From positions 1-58,166 of the forward strand of contig NZ_JADCKA010000010.1 of the NCBI RefSeq assembly GCF_014982745.1: a DNA stretch of 58,166 bases, given 5' to 3'. Origin of the DNA: Gallibacter intestinalis. GTDB taxonomy: Bacteria > Bacillota > Clostridia > Peptostreptococcales > Anaerovoracaceae. Shown piece by piece: positions 31,943-40,921 of this stretch. Position numbers and translations under genes: made by a program. The notes beneath the pieces are model-generated. The model ran no database searches, was not told the DNA's origin, and saw only the letters and a program-made list of their open reading frames with translations. Each line of letters starts with the position of its first letter. The stretch's first letter is position 1.

Positions 31943-33493
31943 TTACAGAGCCGATGAATCTAGCTGTGCGTAGCCGCTGAGAAAATCCTTAAGAATCTTT
32001 CCTATGATTTCTGTGCCTCCGTTTGTATCTGATTCAATATTAAGAGGCATAATAGGGTCATGGAGAGACATCCTCAATAGAGCCCATCCATTTCCATGGG
32101 TTTCGTCAAAGCTGATGCGCACCCCTTCAAAGTTTGGATGAACTTTGGAAATTCCGTTGCCGTGGCTATCCGCCCATGAGGAAAGTGCCTCCAACACATC
32201 CTTACCATAAGATGCAAAATCATCTGCCTTTATCTTCATTCTAAATTCCTTTGATTCGGCAGGCTTCTTAAGAGAAGAAATGAGCTCTTCCAGTGATGAG
32301 CCGGCCTTTTTGAGAAGGGCAGCTTTTATCACTATTTTCGTTGCAAGATATGCTCCGTCATCAAGGAAATAATTTTCTTTATATGCTGCGTGGCCGGAAG
32401 TTTCTATAGCCAGCTGGCAGTCTGTGCCTGAGGCATTGAGCTCAACTGCCTTGTTGATTACATTTCTGTATCCGCGCTTAAAGCGGAGATGCTTAAGGCC
32501 TAGGGAGCCTTCAAGGAAGTCGGTTAGATGATCCGATGTAACGGAGTCCGTTACAACTGTTGTTCCCGGATGCTCGTCGGATATAAGGGCGGCGGCAAGG
32601 GCTACTATTTCGTTTCTTGAAATAGCTTCACCGTTACCGTCCACAGCCGCAGAGCGATCCACATCCGTATCAAATATGAGGCCAAAGTCCGCATGGCTTT
32701 CAATAACTGCTTCGCAGGCGGCAGCCATGGCTTCCTTGTTTTCGGGATTTGGGGCATGGTTAGGGAAGGTGCCGTCCGGCTCAAGATATCTGCTTCCCGT
32801 GATGTCTGCTCCGAGAGGGGCAAGCACCTTATCCGCAAAGAAGCCTCCTGCGCCGTTGCCGGCATCAACTGTTATTTTCATTCCCTCTAAAGGCTTTGCC
32901 TGATTATCGCAGGCGCTACCGATACCGTCTTTGATGAGGCTGCGAAGGTGATTTGCGTATATTTCTATTAAATCCAGTTTTGGAATGGTGCTTTCAAATT
33001 CCGTGCTGTGGGCGTCAATGGCAGCTTCAATATCGGCATAGCTGTCCATGAGAGATTCTGCTGTTTTGATAATTGCTGCGATATCCTCTTTATCAAGACC
33101 GCCGTCTTTACTGAAATATTTAAAGCCGTTACGGTTAAAAGGAAGATGTGAAGCGGTTATCATTACTGCTCCGTCGCAGAGGGTTTCGTCAAAAATGGTT
33201 GACATAAACATTGCAGGAGTTGAAGCCATATCACAATCGAGTACATTTGCACCGCAATAGGCAAATGTATTTAGCATGTATTTTTTAAGCTCCGGCCCTG
33301 AAATTCGGGAGTCTGTACCGACTGCTATTTTAAGGGAAGTTACAGGCTTTTCAGTTTTTGCTGTGAGCCATTTTATGTAACCCATGGACAGAAGTATAGT
33401 TTCTTTTTTGCCCAGATTAGGCGTTTCTCCAGGGATTCCCTCTAGGGCTATTCCTCTTATATCACTGCCGTTTTGCAAGTTTTTTATTGTCAT
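31943..33493 (-). CDS. Phosphomannomutase/phosphoglucomutase
   Basis: The 516-residue alpha-D-phosphohexomutase moves phosphate between C1 and C6 of hexoses. The phosphoserine loop is TASHLPFNRNG (near 115-125), and the metal loop is FDTDVDRSA. The sugar-binding loop is ETSGHAA, more often ETSGH in phosphomannomutases, and the C-terminal phosphate-binding domain is present (FEGVRISF). It is a stand-alone gene, with CAAAGGAGATATT before the start. Distinction between mannose and glucose specificity is not possible here. It is divergent from the AGCS symporter gene. Confidence 0.92.
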   Translation of the reverse strand: MTIKNLQNGSDIRGIALEGIPGETPNLGKKETILLSMGYIKWLTAKTEKPVTSLKIAVGTDSRISGPELKKYMLNTFAYCGANVLDCDMASTPAMFMSTIFDETLCDGAVMITASHLPFNRNGFKYFSKDGGLDKEDIAAIIKTAESLMDSYADIEAAIDAHSTEFESTIPKLDLIEIYANHLRSLIKDGIGSACDNQAKPLEGMKITVDAGNGAGGFFADKVLAPLGADITGSRYLEPDGTFPNHAPNPENKEAMAAACEAVIESHADFGLIFDTDVDRSAAVDGNGEAISRNEIVALAAALISDEHPGTTVVTDSVTSDHLTDFLEGSLGLKHLRFKRGYRNVINKAVELNASGTDCQLAIETSGHAAYKENYFLDDGAYLATKIVIKAALLKKAGSSLEELISSLKKPAESKEFRMKIKADDFASYGKDVLEALSSWADSHGNGISKVHPNFEGVRISFDETHGNGWALLRMSLHDPIMPLNIESDTNGGTEIIGKILKDFLSGYAQLDSSAL

Positions 33494-33582
33494 AATATCT
33501 CCTTTGCATTATAATGATATAGCATGTGTAAGATATTATATTACAGAGACAATGGTTTGAAAAGTTTAAAGGAGAGGTGACA

Positions 33583-35007
33583 ATGGATAAACTAATGGAT
33601 GTGTTGAACGGATACATTGGTACGCTCAACGATTTCATGTACAGTAAGTTCCTGATCATAATACTCGTTGCCTGCGGTCTGTACTTTACAATAAGGACCG
33701 GAGCTGCGCAGATCAGGCTTTTCCCTAACTCTATCAAGTGTGTTATGGAAAAGGGAGAGGAAGGAAAGGTATCTTCCTTCCAGGCACTGATGGTTGCTAC
33801 CGCTTCCCGAGTGGGAACAGGAAACATTTCCGGTGTGGCAACAGCCATCGTACTTGGTGGTCCGGGAGCTATCTTCTGGATGTGGCTTATGGCTATCATA
33901 GGAAGTGCTTCGGCTTTCGCAGAATCTACACTGGCACAGGTGTATAAGGAAAAGGACGGAGACGGATACAAGGGCGGTCCTGCCTACTATATCCAGAGAG
34001 CTCTGGGTCAGAGATGGCTTGGAATAATATTTGCCATCATACTTATAATAACTTATGCCTTTGGATTTAACGGACTGCAGTCATACACATTGACTTCAGC
34101 CTTTGAAGTGTACATCGATGATTTTTCACACACTATGGCTCCGATAGTAATCGGTATCATCGTGGCTGCCCTTGCGGGATGGATGTTCTTTAGAGGCTCC
34201 AAGGCAATCAGTAAGATTTCTTCGATAATAGTGCCTATTATGGCAATCCTTTATATTGCAGTAGGACTTATCGTTCTGTTTATGAATCTTGATAAGGTGC
34301 CAGCGGCTGCAGGCAGAGTTATTGATTCTGCGTTTAACTGGCAGGCAATTTTCGGTGGATTTGCAGGTTCTTGCGTGGTACAGGGTATCAAGAGAGGTCT
34401 GTTCTCCAACGAAGCCGGTATGGGTTCTGCTCCTAACGCTGCGGCTACCGCTGATGTTAAGCATCCAGCACAGCAGGGTCTGGTACAGGTGCTGTCAGTA
34501 TTCATCGATACTATACTAATCTGCTCAACTACAGCATTTATAGCTATCCTGGCAGGTCCTACAGGAGCTCTGGGAGCTGATGGCGAACTGCTTAACGGTA
34601 TTCCTTTCGTGCAGGCTGCACTGGAAAGTCAGTTCGGACAGATAGGTATACACTTTATAACAGTAAGTATTGTGCTGTTTGCCTTTACTTCACTGATTGG
34701 TAACTTCTACTATGTAGAACTTAACATCAAGTACATCAGCACAAACAAGACATTTATGCTGATTATGAAGATACTGGCAATCGCGGCTATTTTCGTAGGT
34801 GCAAACATCAACCTGACTTTGGCATGGAACATGGCCGATGTAACAATGGGCTTCATGGCTACAATAAACATCATTGCGCTGTTCCTACTGGGCAACAAAG
34901 CTGTTAAGGTTATCAAGGACTACGAAAAGCAGAGAAAGGCAGGAAAAGAAACTCCTGTATTCAAGGCAGAGGATGTCGGCATAACAAATACGGATCTTTG
35001 GAAATAG
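33583..35007 (+). CDS. Alanine/glycine:cation symporter (AGCS family)
   Basis: The 474-residue membrane protein imports alanine or glycine with Na+ (or H+). A GTG two codons earlier is possible, but the ATG at 33583 fits AAAGGAGAGG better. The family motif region SSFQALMVATASRVGTGNISGVATA (residues about 65-89) and GGPGAIFWMW are present, as is GLFSNEAGMGSAPNAAATA, which forms part of the substrate site. Around ten or eleven hydrophobic segments follow. It stands alone and ends at a terminator. Confidence 0.94.
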   Translation: MDKLMDVLNGYIGTLNDFMYSKFLIIILVACGLYFTIRTGAAQIRLFPNSIKCVMEKGEEGKVSSFQALMVATASRVGTGNISGVATAIVLGGPGAIFWMWLMAIIGSASAFAESTLAQVYKEKDGDGYKGGPAYYIQRALGQRWLGIIFAIILIITYAFGFNGLQSYTLTSAFEVYIDDFSHTMAPIVIGIIVAALAGWMFFRGSKAISKISSIIVPIMAILYIAVGLIVLFMNLDKVPAAAGRVIDSAFNWQAIFGGFAGSCVVQGIKRGLFSNEAGMGSAPNAAATADVKHPAQQGLVQVLSVFIDTILICSTTAFIAILAGPTGALGADGELLNGIPFVQAALESQFGQIGIHFITVSIVLFAFTSLIGNFYYVELNIKYISTNKTFMLIMKILAIAAIFVGANINLTLAWNMADVTMGFMATINIIALFLLGNKAVKVIKDYEKQRKAGKETPVFKAEDVGITNTDLWK

Positions 35008-35027
35008 CTTAAAGATACACCTTTATA

Positions 35028-35080
35028 TGGCTGTCAAAGGGACTTGGGTAAAGTTCTTTTGGCAGTCTTTTTATTTTTTT
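35028..35080 (+). terminator. Terminator of the AGCS symporter gene
   Basis: GGCTGTCAAAGGGAC pairs with GTTCTTTTGGCAGTC (with G-U pairs), followed by TTTTTATTTTTTTT. Confidence 0.85.
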
Positions 35081-35092
35081 TGAAAAAGGGTG

Positions 35093-35121
35093 TTGACTTT
35101 ACCTTAGTAGAGTGCTATAGT
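35093..35121 (+). promoter_or_regulatory. Promoter and overlapping inverted repeats of the ABC transporter operon
   Basis: TTGACT (35093-35098) and TATAGT (35116-35121) have a 17-bp spacer. AGTGCTAT (35111-35118) overlapping the -10 is inverted at 35133-35140 (ATAGCACT). CTTTAC (35097-35102) is inverted as GTAAAG (35120-35125). The inverted repeats over the promoter suggest a repressor site. The remainder of 35008-35334 holds a leader peptide and an A-rich stretch. Confidence 0.65.
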
Positions 35122-35172
35122 AAAGCATGTCGATAGCACTTTAGCACGATAACGAGGTAGAGAGGTAAAACG

Positions 35173-35220
35173 ATGAAACTCATAAACTTAACAAGACGAC
35201 ATTGTACAACCCGACATTAA
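35173..35220 (+). CDS. Short leader peptide upstream of the amino-acid ABC transporter
   Basis: The 15-codon frame ATG...TAA encodes MKLINLTRRHCTTRH and is preceded by GAGAGGT at a suitable distance. It is 45-50 bases into the transcript and 114 bp upstream of the substrate-binding protein gene. The composition, with three Arg, two His, one Cys and three Thr codons in eleven residues, is unlike chance and recalls leader peptides used for amino-acid-responsive translation or attenuation. No terminator hairpin follows; the next 100 bases are A-rich and unstructured apart from CGGCAGATGCCG. Regulation of the transporter by cysteine, histidine or arginine supply is an inference. Confidence 0.5.
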   Translation: MKLINLTRRHCTTRH

Positions 35221-35334
35221 CCACAAAAGAAATTAAGAAAAAATCAAGATAATTAAAGTAGAACAAACGAAACAAAACAAAAACGGTTAACACAAAGGAC
35301 GGCAGATGCCGGGAAGTACAAAGGAGTAAATAAA

Positions 35335-36186
35335 ATGAAAATTAAAGCGATAAATATGAAAAAAATAGCAGCAGTTACACTTTCAGCAGTAATGGTACTG
35401 GGAACATTCGCCCTTACAAGCTGTGGCAGCGACAAGAGCAGCTCATCAGGAGACGATGCAATGAGCCAGCTTTCCAACGAAGGAACTCTGGTTGTTGGCT
35501 TGGACGATACCTTCGCCCCAATGGGCTTCAGAGATGAAAACGGAGATTTGGTAGGTTTTGATATTGACCTTGCCAACGCTGTTGGAGAAAAGCTGGGAGT
35601 GGATGTTGAATTCCAGCCTATAGACTGGGATGCAAAGGATTTGGAACTTAGCTCCGGCAACATCGACTGCATTTGGAACGGTATGTCAGTAACACCTGAA
35701 AGAGAAGAGGCTTATTCTCTTTCCAACAAATACCTGAACAATAACATCATCCTTATGACTCTTTCTGACAGCGATGTGGATGTAACTTCCGCAGATCAGC
35801 TTGCAGATTTGAATATCGGTACTCAGGTTGACTCAGCAGCACTGGAAATGCTGGAAGGAAATGAAGCATATGATACTTTCTCAGAAAATATCACTACTTA
35901 TGACAGCTACGACACAGCAATCCTCGACCTGCAGGCAGGCAGAGTTGATGTAATAGCCATCGACCAGGTACTTGGTGAATACAAGAACAACAACATGGAC
36001 GGAGCACTTAAGGTTTGCGAATACTCCCTTGGTGAAGATGCTTACGCTATCGGCTTCAGAAAAGATGATACAGCTCTCAGAGATGCCGTAAACGATGCCA
36101 TCAAAGAACTCATAGATGACGGAACAGCAGAAGAAATAAGCAATGAATGGTTCGGAACAAACATCGTAATCTTTGAGGAAGTATAA
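35335..36186 (+). CDS. Polar amino-acid ABC transporter, substrate-binding lipoprotein
   Basis: The 283-residue family-3 solute-binding protein is exported and lipid-anchored: the signal peptide ends in the lipobox LTSC (about 28-31) followed by a Ser/Asp-rich linker. The mature domain starts GTLVVGLDDTFAPMGFRDENG and has the VGFDIDLANAVGEKLG, WDGMSVTP-like (WNGMSVTPERE) and QVDSAALEML signatures of polar amino acid, glutamine or cystine binders. The ligand cannot be settled. The start follows AAAGGAG. It is followed, after a hairpin, by permease and ATPase genes, so this is a complete importer. Confidence 0.93.
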   Translation: MKIKAINMKKIAAVTLSAVMVLGTFALTSCGSDKSSSSGDDAMSQLSNEGTLVVGLDDTFAPMGFRDENGDLVGFDIDLANAVGEKLGVDVEFQPIDWDAKDLELSSGNIDCIWNGMSVTPEREEAYSLSNKYLNNNIILMTLSDSDVDVTSADQLADLNIGTQVDSAALEMLEGNEAYDTFSENITTYDSYDTAILDLQAGRVDVIAIDQVLGEYKNNNMDGALKVCEYSLGEDAYAIGFRKDDTALRDAVNDAIKELIDDGTAEEISNEWFGTNIVIFEEV

Positions 36187-36225
36187 TATTACAGGAAATT
36201 AAAAGATAAAAGAATAACTACATTG

Positions 36226-36250
36226 GCGGCTGATACTTTGAATCAGCCGC
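36226..36250 (+). terminator. Intercistronic hairpin after the binding-protein gene
   Basis: GCGGCTGAT and ATCAGCCGC form a perfect 9-bp stem, but a poor T-tract (TGTGTGTGTT) follows. It may only attenuate or stabilise, giving more binding protein than permease. A possible TATAAT follows at about 36260. Confidence 0.5.
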
Positions 36251-36353
36251 TGTGTGTGTTATAATATGCAGGTCGCGCTGCCCATGATGTCGTAAGATAC
36301 GGGATAAGGCGGCAGGCAATTTTTACTTAAATGACTGAAAGGAAAACAAGCAG

Positions 36354-37016
36354 ATGTCTGAGATAATCGGATACATGCCGCTCCTTATGGACGGCCTTTT
36401 AATAACTTTAGTAATATTTGCACTAACACTGATTTTTTCCCTTCCATTGGGACTGCCAATAGCCCTAGGTGAGGAAGTAAAATTTAAGCCTCTGGCATAC
36501 CTGTGCAGAGCATATGTGTGGATATTTAGAGGAACACCGCTGATGCTTCAGCTGTTCTTTTTCTACTTCTTTTTCCCGATAGTGCTTAATATAAGGTTGG
36601 ATGCCCTTCCTACGGCAATACTTACATTTATATTAAACTACGCTGCGTACTTTGCGGAAATTTACAGAGGTGGATTTAAGAGCATCGATAGGGGTCAGCA
36701 TGAAGCTGCCTTTGCGCTGGGACTTTCAAAGCGCCAGACAATGTTCGGCATTTTGCTTCCGCAGACAATGAAGGCGATATTGCCTCCTGTTTTTAATGAA
36801 GTAATAACACTGGTTAAGGATACAGCGTTGGTAATGTCCATAGGCGGCGTGGCAGACATAATGAAAAACGCCAACAGCATCGTAAACAGGACAAGCTCCA
36901 TAACTCCACTGGTGGTTGCAGGTGCAATTTATCTGATTTTGACTTTCCTGCTTACAATCGGAGCAAATAAAATAGAAAGATACTTCGGAAGATATGACCA
37001 GAGAGGAGATCAGTAG
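36354..37016 (+). CDS. Polar amino-acid ABC transporter, permease
   Basis: The 220-residue HisMQ/GlnP-type membrane subunit has five helices and the cytosolic EAA loop [21 protein letters not shown], which docks on the ATPase. The N-terminal [19 protein letters not shown] and [12 protein letters not shown] motifs are typical. A single permease implies a homodimeric channel. GAAAGGA precedes the start. The ATPase gene begins one base after its stop. Confidence 0.94.
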   Translation: MSEIIGYMPLLMDGLLITLVIFALTLIFSLPLGLPIALGEEVKFKPLAYLCRAYVWIFRGTPLMLQLFFFYFFFPIVLNIRLDALPTAILTFILNYAAYFAEIYRGGFKSIDRGQHEAAFALGLSKRQTMFGILLPQTMKAILPPVFNEVITLVKDTALVMSIGGVADIMKNANSIVNRTSSITPLVVAGAIYLILTFLLTIGANKIERYFGRYDQRGDQ

Positions 37017-37017
37017 C

Positions 37018-37710
37018 ATGGAAAACATCCTGGAAATGAAAAACATAGTAAAGGAATTTGATAACTGCACGGCTCTTCATGAGGTTGATTTTTCTCTTAA
37101 GAAAGGGGAAATCGTAGCTATCATCGGTCCTTCCGGTTCTGGAAAGAGCTCTCTTTTGAGATGTATAAACGGGCTTAACACCATAACCAGCGGCAGCATT
37201 GAGCTTCGCGGCACTACGGGCATGGTATTCCAGCACTTTAATCTCTTTCCTCATATGACCTGTATAAAGAATGTGGCATATGCTCCAATCAAGGTTAAAA
37301 AGATGGACAAGGAAGAGGCATATAAAAAAGGCATGGAACTTTTAGATATGGTTGGTTTGGCAAGCAAAGCTGACGACTATCCAAATCACCTTTCCGGAGG
37401 CCAAAAGCAGAGAGTTGCAATAGCAAGAGCTCTTGCCATGGAACCGGATATTATGCTTTTTGATGAAGCTACATCGGCTCTGGATCCTGAAATCACAGGA
37501 GAGGTGCTTGAGGTAATGAAAAGACTTGCCGAAGAGCATATGACAATGGTAGTCGTTACTCACGAAATGGGCTTTGCCAGAGAAGTGGCAGATAGAGTTG
37601 TCTTCATGGATCACGGCAAGGTAGTGGAAGAGGGAACTCCGGAGGAAATCTTCGAAAATCCTAAAAACGAAAGACTTAAAAGCTTTTTAAGCACGGTTAT
37701 AAGAGCGTAA
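37018..37710 (+). CDS. Polar amino-acid ABC transporter, ATP-binding protein
   Basis: The 230-residue GlnQ-type ATPase has Walker [10 protein letters not shown], signature [15 protein letters not shown], Walker B IMLFDEA and the D-loop SALDPE. The ATG at 37018 was chosen because AGAGGAGAT sits seven bases upstream; an in-frame ATG at 36994 lies inside the permease gene. Compared with typical GlnQ, about 15 residues are missing between the first beta strands and the Q-loop ([18 protein letters not shown]), making the protein slightly short. Terminator follows. Confidence 0.94.
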   Translation: MENILEMKNIVKEFDNCTALHEVDFSLKKGEIVAIIGPSGSGKSSLLRCINGLNTITSGSIELRGTTGMVFQHFNLFPHMTCIKNVAYAPIKVKKMDKEEAYKKGMELLDMVGLASKADDYPNHLSGGQKQRVAIARALAMEPDIMLFDEATSALDPEITGEVLEVMKRLAEEHMTMVVVTHEMGFAREVADRVVFMDHGKVVEEGTPEEIFENPKNERLKSFLSTVIRA

Positions 37711-37741
37711 GATTTAAAAATAATATAGATAATACATGTAT

Positions 37742-37775
37742 CGCAGGCTGAATTGTTAATTGGCCTGCGTTTTTA
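37742..37775 (+). terminator. Terminator of the ABC transporter operon
   Basis: CGCAGGC (37742-37748) pairs with GCCTGCG (37763-37769), followed by TTTTT. Confidence 0.9.
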
Positions 37776-37833
37776 TCTGCCAGATTGGCTGTTGTCTTGA
37801 TGACATTAGTAAGCTCTTAAAATTTCCGTAACA

Positions 37834-37876
37834 TTTTTAACACTTTTTGCAAAAACTTAACGGAGTTTTTAACACT
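37834..37876 (+). repeat. Direct repeat TTTTTAACACT, 32 bp apart
   Basis: TTTTTAACACT at 37834-37844 and again at 37866-37876. This lies upstream of a small membrane protein gene in a 200-bp AT-rich gap that otherwise contains nothing recognisable. Confidence 0.4.
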
Positions 37877-37974
37877 ATCATGCTTTTTTGTAGTTGCTTT
37901 CGGTGGGAAAATATAGCTGTAAAAGGAAGAGAGAAAACAAAGAAAATGAGTGATAGTGAAAGAGAGTGATCGAA

Positions 37975-38217
37975 ATGAACAACAGAAAACTCGATAACAG
38001 GAAGCTGACCATAATGGCCGGCATAGGGGTAGCGGTTTTGGCACTGGTGCTTATAGCGGGAAATATGCAGAGCATACTCTCGACAGGAGGCTTATACCTA
38101 GCGCCAGGTGAGCGCTACAATAACGACAGCGACTTTATGCTTACGGTTGCGATACTTACATTTTTCGCAGCTATAGCATTGGCGCTGATCTTTAAAAAAC
38201 ATGACAAAAGAAATTAA
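37975..38217 (+). CDS. Small two-helix membrane protein of unknown function
   Basis: I do not recognise this 80-residue protein. A basic N-terminus (NNRKLDNRKL) precedes a hydrophobic helix (TIMAGIGVAVLALVLIAG), then a polar loop of about 30 residues containing PGERYNNDSD, a second helix (LTVAILTFFAAIALALIF) and a KKHDKRN tail, so both ends are probably cytosolic. The start at 37975 follows GAAAGAGAG; a GTG three codons earlier is possible. The gene is alone between two terminators. Confidence rests on the clean membrane layout and ribosome binding site. Confidence 0.65.
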   Translation: MNNRKLDNRKLTIMAGIGVAVLALVLIAGNMQSILSTGGLYLAPGERYNNDSDFMLTVAILTFFAAIALALIFKKHDKRN

Positions 38218-38285
38218 CTGACTGCGAAATTAAGAATAACGGACATCGAAATACGATGTAGACTCATTTTCTCTTAAATATGCGG

Positions 38286-38320
38286 AAAAGGCAGACCGGG
38301 AAGGTCTGTTTTTTCTTTTT
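38286..38320 (+). terminator. Terminator after the small membrane protein gene
   Basis: GCAGACC and GGTCTGT form a stem, followed by TTTTTCTTTTTT. Confidence 0.8.
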
Positions 38321-39030
38321 TATTTGCCAATTGGCCGACGCTTTTTGACGGTAAGAGTGATTTCAAAGCTTTCTTTGATTTGCCTAATAAGCTCGTCATC
38401 GGAGAAGCTACCCTCGAGGGGCGCAGTGTACCAGTGTTTTTTATTCATATGATAGGCAGGAGCATAGCCGTAGCTTGCAATAAGCTCTGCCACGACTTGT
38501 GGAGCAGCTTTAAGGTTAAGGATTCTGATGTTGCCGCTGTCCTTGCTTTCTGGATATATCTTTTTTATATCCACGGTTAAGATAACGGCAAACCACTTGT
38601 TGTTGTCCTGATGGCGAAAAACTGCATAGTCGGGATAGTCATCCCACGGAAAATCAGGAGACACCCCAAAGGTTTCTTTTATAAGGTCTGTAATGCGACC
38701 AGCCTGCTCTGCCTGAAAAAGATTTAAATCAAAGCAAGAATTGGCAATTTCCTTAAGAAGAGCTTCGCATTTTTCGCGTATCTCACCTACAAAGGCCCCG
38801 TGGGCACTTTCTATTTTTACCGGCTCATAGGGTGAGTTATCAGCAAGGTCAATTACTCTGTAGTCAACATTTCCATCTTTGGCGATGATGATATCTATTG
38901 CGTATTGATCGTCGTTTATGATACGGCGGTATCGTATAACGCCATTTTCGTCGGGCTTGGTAAAGCCGAAGGCAACGGCCTTTGAAAGGTTTAGGGTTTT
39001 GTATCTGAATATGTCGGTTAGGTTAATCAT
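38320..39030 (-). CDS. MmcQ/YjbR-family protein
   Basis: The 236-residue protein has a C-terminal MmcQ/YjbR (CyaY-like fold) domain from about 115: FGVSPDFPWDDYPDYAVFRH, KWFAVILTVD, ILNLKAAPQ and the end signature PAYHMNKKHWYTAPLEGSFSD. The first 110 residues form an extra domain with no clear identity to me. The family is often described as DNA-binding, with little direct evidence; function is unknown. It is a single-gene unit on the minus strand, and its 5' region includes the regular repeats that precede glnS. Confidence 0.85.
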   Translation of the reverse strand: MINLTDIFRYKTLNLSKAVAFGFTKPDENGVIRYRRIINDDQYAIDIIIAKDGNVDYRVIDLADNSPYEPVKIESAHGAFVGEIREKCEALLKEIANSCFDLNLFQAEQAGRITDLIKETFGVSPDFPWDDYPDYAVFRHQDNNKWFAVILTVDIKKIYPESKDSGNIRILNLKAAPQVVAELIASYGYAPAYHMNKKHWYTAPLEGSFSDDELIRQIKESFEITLTVKKRRPIGK

Positions 39031-39102
39031 AGTAATTTCTCCTATGTTGTAATGATAAGTTTATTATATCAAATATGATAGTAAATCATACACACACGAA
39101 TA

Positions 39103-39185
39103 GTTGGAAAAATGTCAAAACAACATTAAAAAAGGTTAGAAAAGTGTCAAAAGTACCTATAAAAACAGTTGGAAAAATGTCAAAA
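39103..39185. repeat. Three 18-bp direct repeats with about 33-bp periodicity
   Basis: GTTGGAAAAATGTCAAAA at 39103-39120 and, without change, at 39168-39185. A variant GTTAGAAAAGTGTCAAAA lies between them (39135-39152). Starts are 32 and 33 bp apart, about three helical turns, in the region between the divergent MmcQ and glnS genes. Confidence 0.75.
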
Positions 39186-39216
39186 TTAAATAATGTGATA
39201 AAAATCCCGCCCTTTA

Positions 39217-39225
39217 TGATATAAT
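39217..39225 (+). promoter_or_regulatory. Extended -10 promoter of the glnS cluster
   Basis: TGATATAAT (39217-39225) is an extended -10 with no good -35. The nearest of the phased repeats ends 32 bp upstream, a position suited to an activator. Confidence 0.5.
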
Positions 39226-39263
39226 TGATTAGTTAAATTACTACCCGTACGGAGGATATATAA

Positions 39264-40913
39264 ATGACAGAAGAAAAGAAAACCACTAACTTTATATATA
39301 ACATCATAGATAAGGATCTTGAGGAGGGCACATACGGACAGAAGGTGCACACCAGATTCCCACCGGAACCAAACGGTTACCTGCATATCGGTCACGCCAA
39401 GTCCATATGCCTTAATTTTGGTACTGCACTGAAATACGGCGGCAAGTGCAACCTCAGATACGATGACACAAACCCTCTTAAAGAGGACGAAGAATATGTA
39501 AACAGCATCGAAGAGGATGTAAAGTGGCTCGGATTTGAATGGGATGACAGACTGTGGGCTTCCGACTACTTTGACGAAATGTACGAAAGCGCAATCATCC
39601 TCATTAAAAAAGGCAAAGCATATGTAGATGACCTGACCGCCGAAGAGATGAAGGCCTACAGAGGAACTCTCAAGGAGCCGGGAAAGGAAAGTCCTTACAG
39701 AAACAGATCCGTTGAAGAAAACCTCAAGCTCTTTGAGGAAATGAAAGAGGGCAAGTACAAGGACGGAGAAAAGGTGCTGAGAGCAAAGATAGACATGAGC
39801 TCTCCTAACATCAATATGAGAGACCCTGTTATCTACAGAATTGCTCACGCAAGCCACCACAACACCGGTGACAAGTGGTGCATCTATCCTATGTACGACT
39901 TTGCACATCCTATCGAGGATGCCATTGAAGGAATAACTCATTCCATCTGTACTTTGGAGTTTGAAGATCACAGACCGCTGTATGAATGGACTCTCAACGA
40001 AGTGGGTAAGTGGCCGACTCCGCCAAAGCAGATTGAATTTGCAAGACTTAATATAACAAATACAATCATGTCCAAGAGAAAGCTTAAAAAGCTTGTGGAC
40101 GACGGCAGCGTTGAAGGTTGGGACGATCCGAGAATGCCGACAATCGCAGGTATCAGAAGAAGAGGATACACTCCGGAATCCATAAGGGATTTCTGCGAAA
40201 GAATTGGCGTAGCTAAGGCAAATTCCACAGTGGACGAAGGTCTTTTGGAATACTGCCTCAGAGACGATCTGCAGAACAAGGTTGAATCCAGAAATGTTGT
40301 TGAAGACCCGATTAAGGTTATAATCACCAACTATCCTGAGGATCAGACAGAGCAGCTGGAAATGGAAAACAACAGAAATAACGATGAGCTGGGAGTAAGA
40401 ACGGTTCCTTTCAGCAGAGAGCTTTGGATAGACGGCGCAGACTTTATGGAAGTACCGGTTAAAAAGTATTTTAGACTTTTCCCGGGAAATGAAGTTCGCT
40501 TTAAGGGCGCTTACTTTATCACTTGCAACGAAGTGGTTAAAAACGAAGATGGCTCCATAAAGGAACTGCTGTGCACATACGACCCTGCCACTAAGAGCGG
40601 AGAAGGCTTTGAAGGCAGAAAGGTAAAGGGCACAATCCACTGGGTAGACGCTAAGACGGCCGTAAAGGTAAAGATCAGAAACTACGGCACTCTCATGAAA
40701 AAGGACGAAAACGGAGATGATGTATTTAATCCGGATTCGCTAGAAGAAACCTTTGGATACGCTGAGCCTTCACTGATGGAAGCACAGCCAGGCGAGAGAT
40801 TCCAGTTCTTTAGACATGGGTATTACATTGCGGACACTAAGCTGACAACCGATACAGAAAAGGTATTTAACAAGATTGTTGACCTAAAGAGCAGCTTTAA
40901 AATCAATAAATAG
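39264..40913 (+). CDS. glnS: Glutaminyl-tRNA synthetase
   Basis: The 549-residue class I synthetase charges tRNA-Gln directly. HIGH region [17 protein letters not shown] (about 33-49) and KMSKS region IMSKRKLK are present. [21 protein letters not shown], and the C-terminal anticodon-binding beta barrels (from about 345) give the full GlnRS length. Many Bacillota lack GlnRS and use GatCAB transamidation, so its presence is a lineage marker. The start follows CGGAGG. It heads a seven-gene co-directional cluster (yhbY, truA, comEB, lipoprotein, asnB, ATP-grasp). Confidence 0.95.
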   Translation: MTEEKKTTNFIYNIIDKDLEEGTYGQKVHTRFPPEPNGYLHIGHAKSICLNFGTALKYGGKCNLRYDDTNPLKEDEEYVNSIEEDVKWLGFEWDDRLWASDYFDEMYESAIILIKKGKAYVDDLTAEEMKAYRGTLKEPGKESPYRNRSVEENLKLFEEMKEGKYKDGEKVLRAKIDMSSPNINMRDPVIYRIAHASHHNTGDKWCIYPMYDFAHPIEDAIEGITHSICTLEFEDHRPLYEWTLNEVGKWPTPPKQIEFARLNITNTIMSKRKLKKLVDDGSVEGWDDPRMPTIAGIRRRGYTPESIRDFCERIGVAKANSTVDEGLLEYCLRDDLQNKVESRNVVEDPIKVIITNYPEDQTEQLEMENNRNNDELGVRTVPFSRELWIDGADFMEVPVKKYFRLFPGNEVRFKGAYFITCNEVVKNEDGSIKELLCTYDPATKSGEGFEGRKVKGTIHWVDAKTAVKVKIRNYGTLMKKDENGDDVFNPDSLEETFGYAEPSLMEAQPGERFQFFRHGYYIADTKLTTDTEKVFNKIVDLKSSFKINK

Positions 40914-40921
40914 GAGAACAT

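Noticed and set aside
39103-39185. CRISPR array
   Set aside because: Only three imperfect 18-bp repeats with 14-15-bp gaps and no cas gene; repeat and spacer lengths do not fit.
39186-40640. 484-codon open frame on the minus strand
   Set aside because: It is antisense to glnS, has no ribosome binding site and no recognisable domain; the glnS frame has full family similarity. It results from the codon bias of the sense gene.
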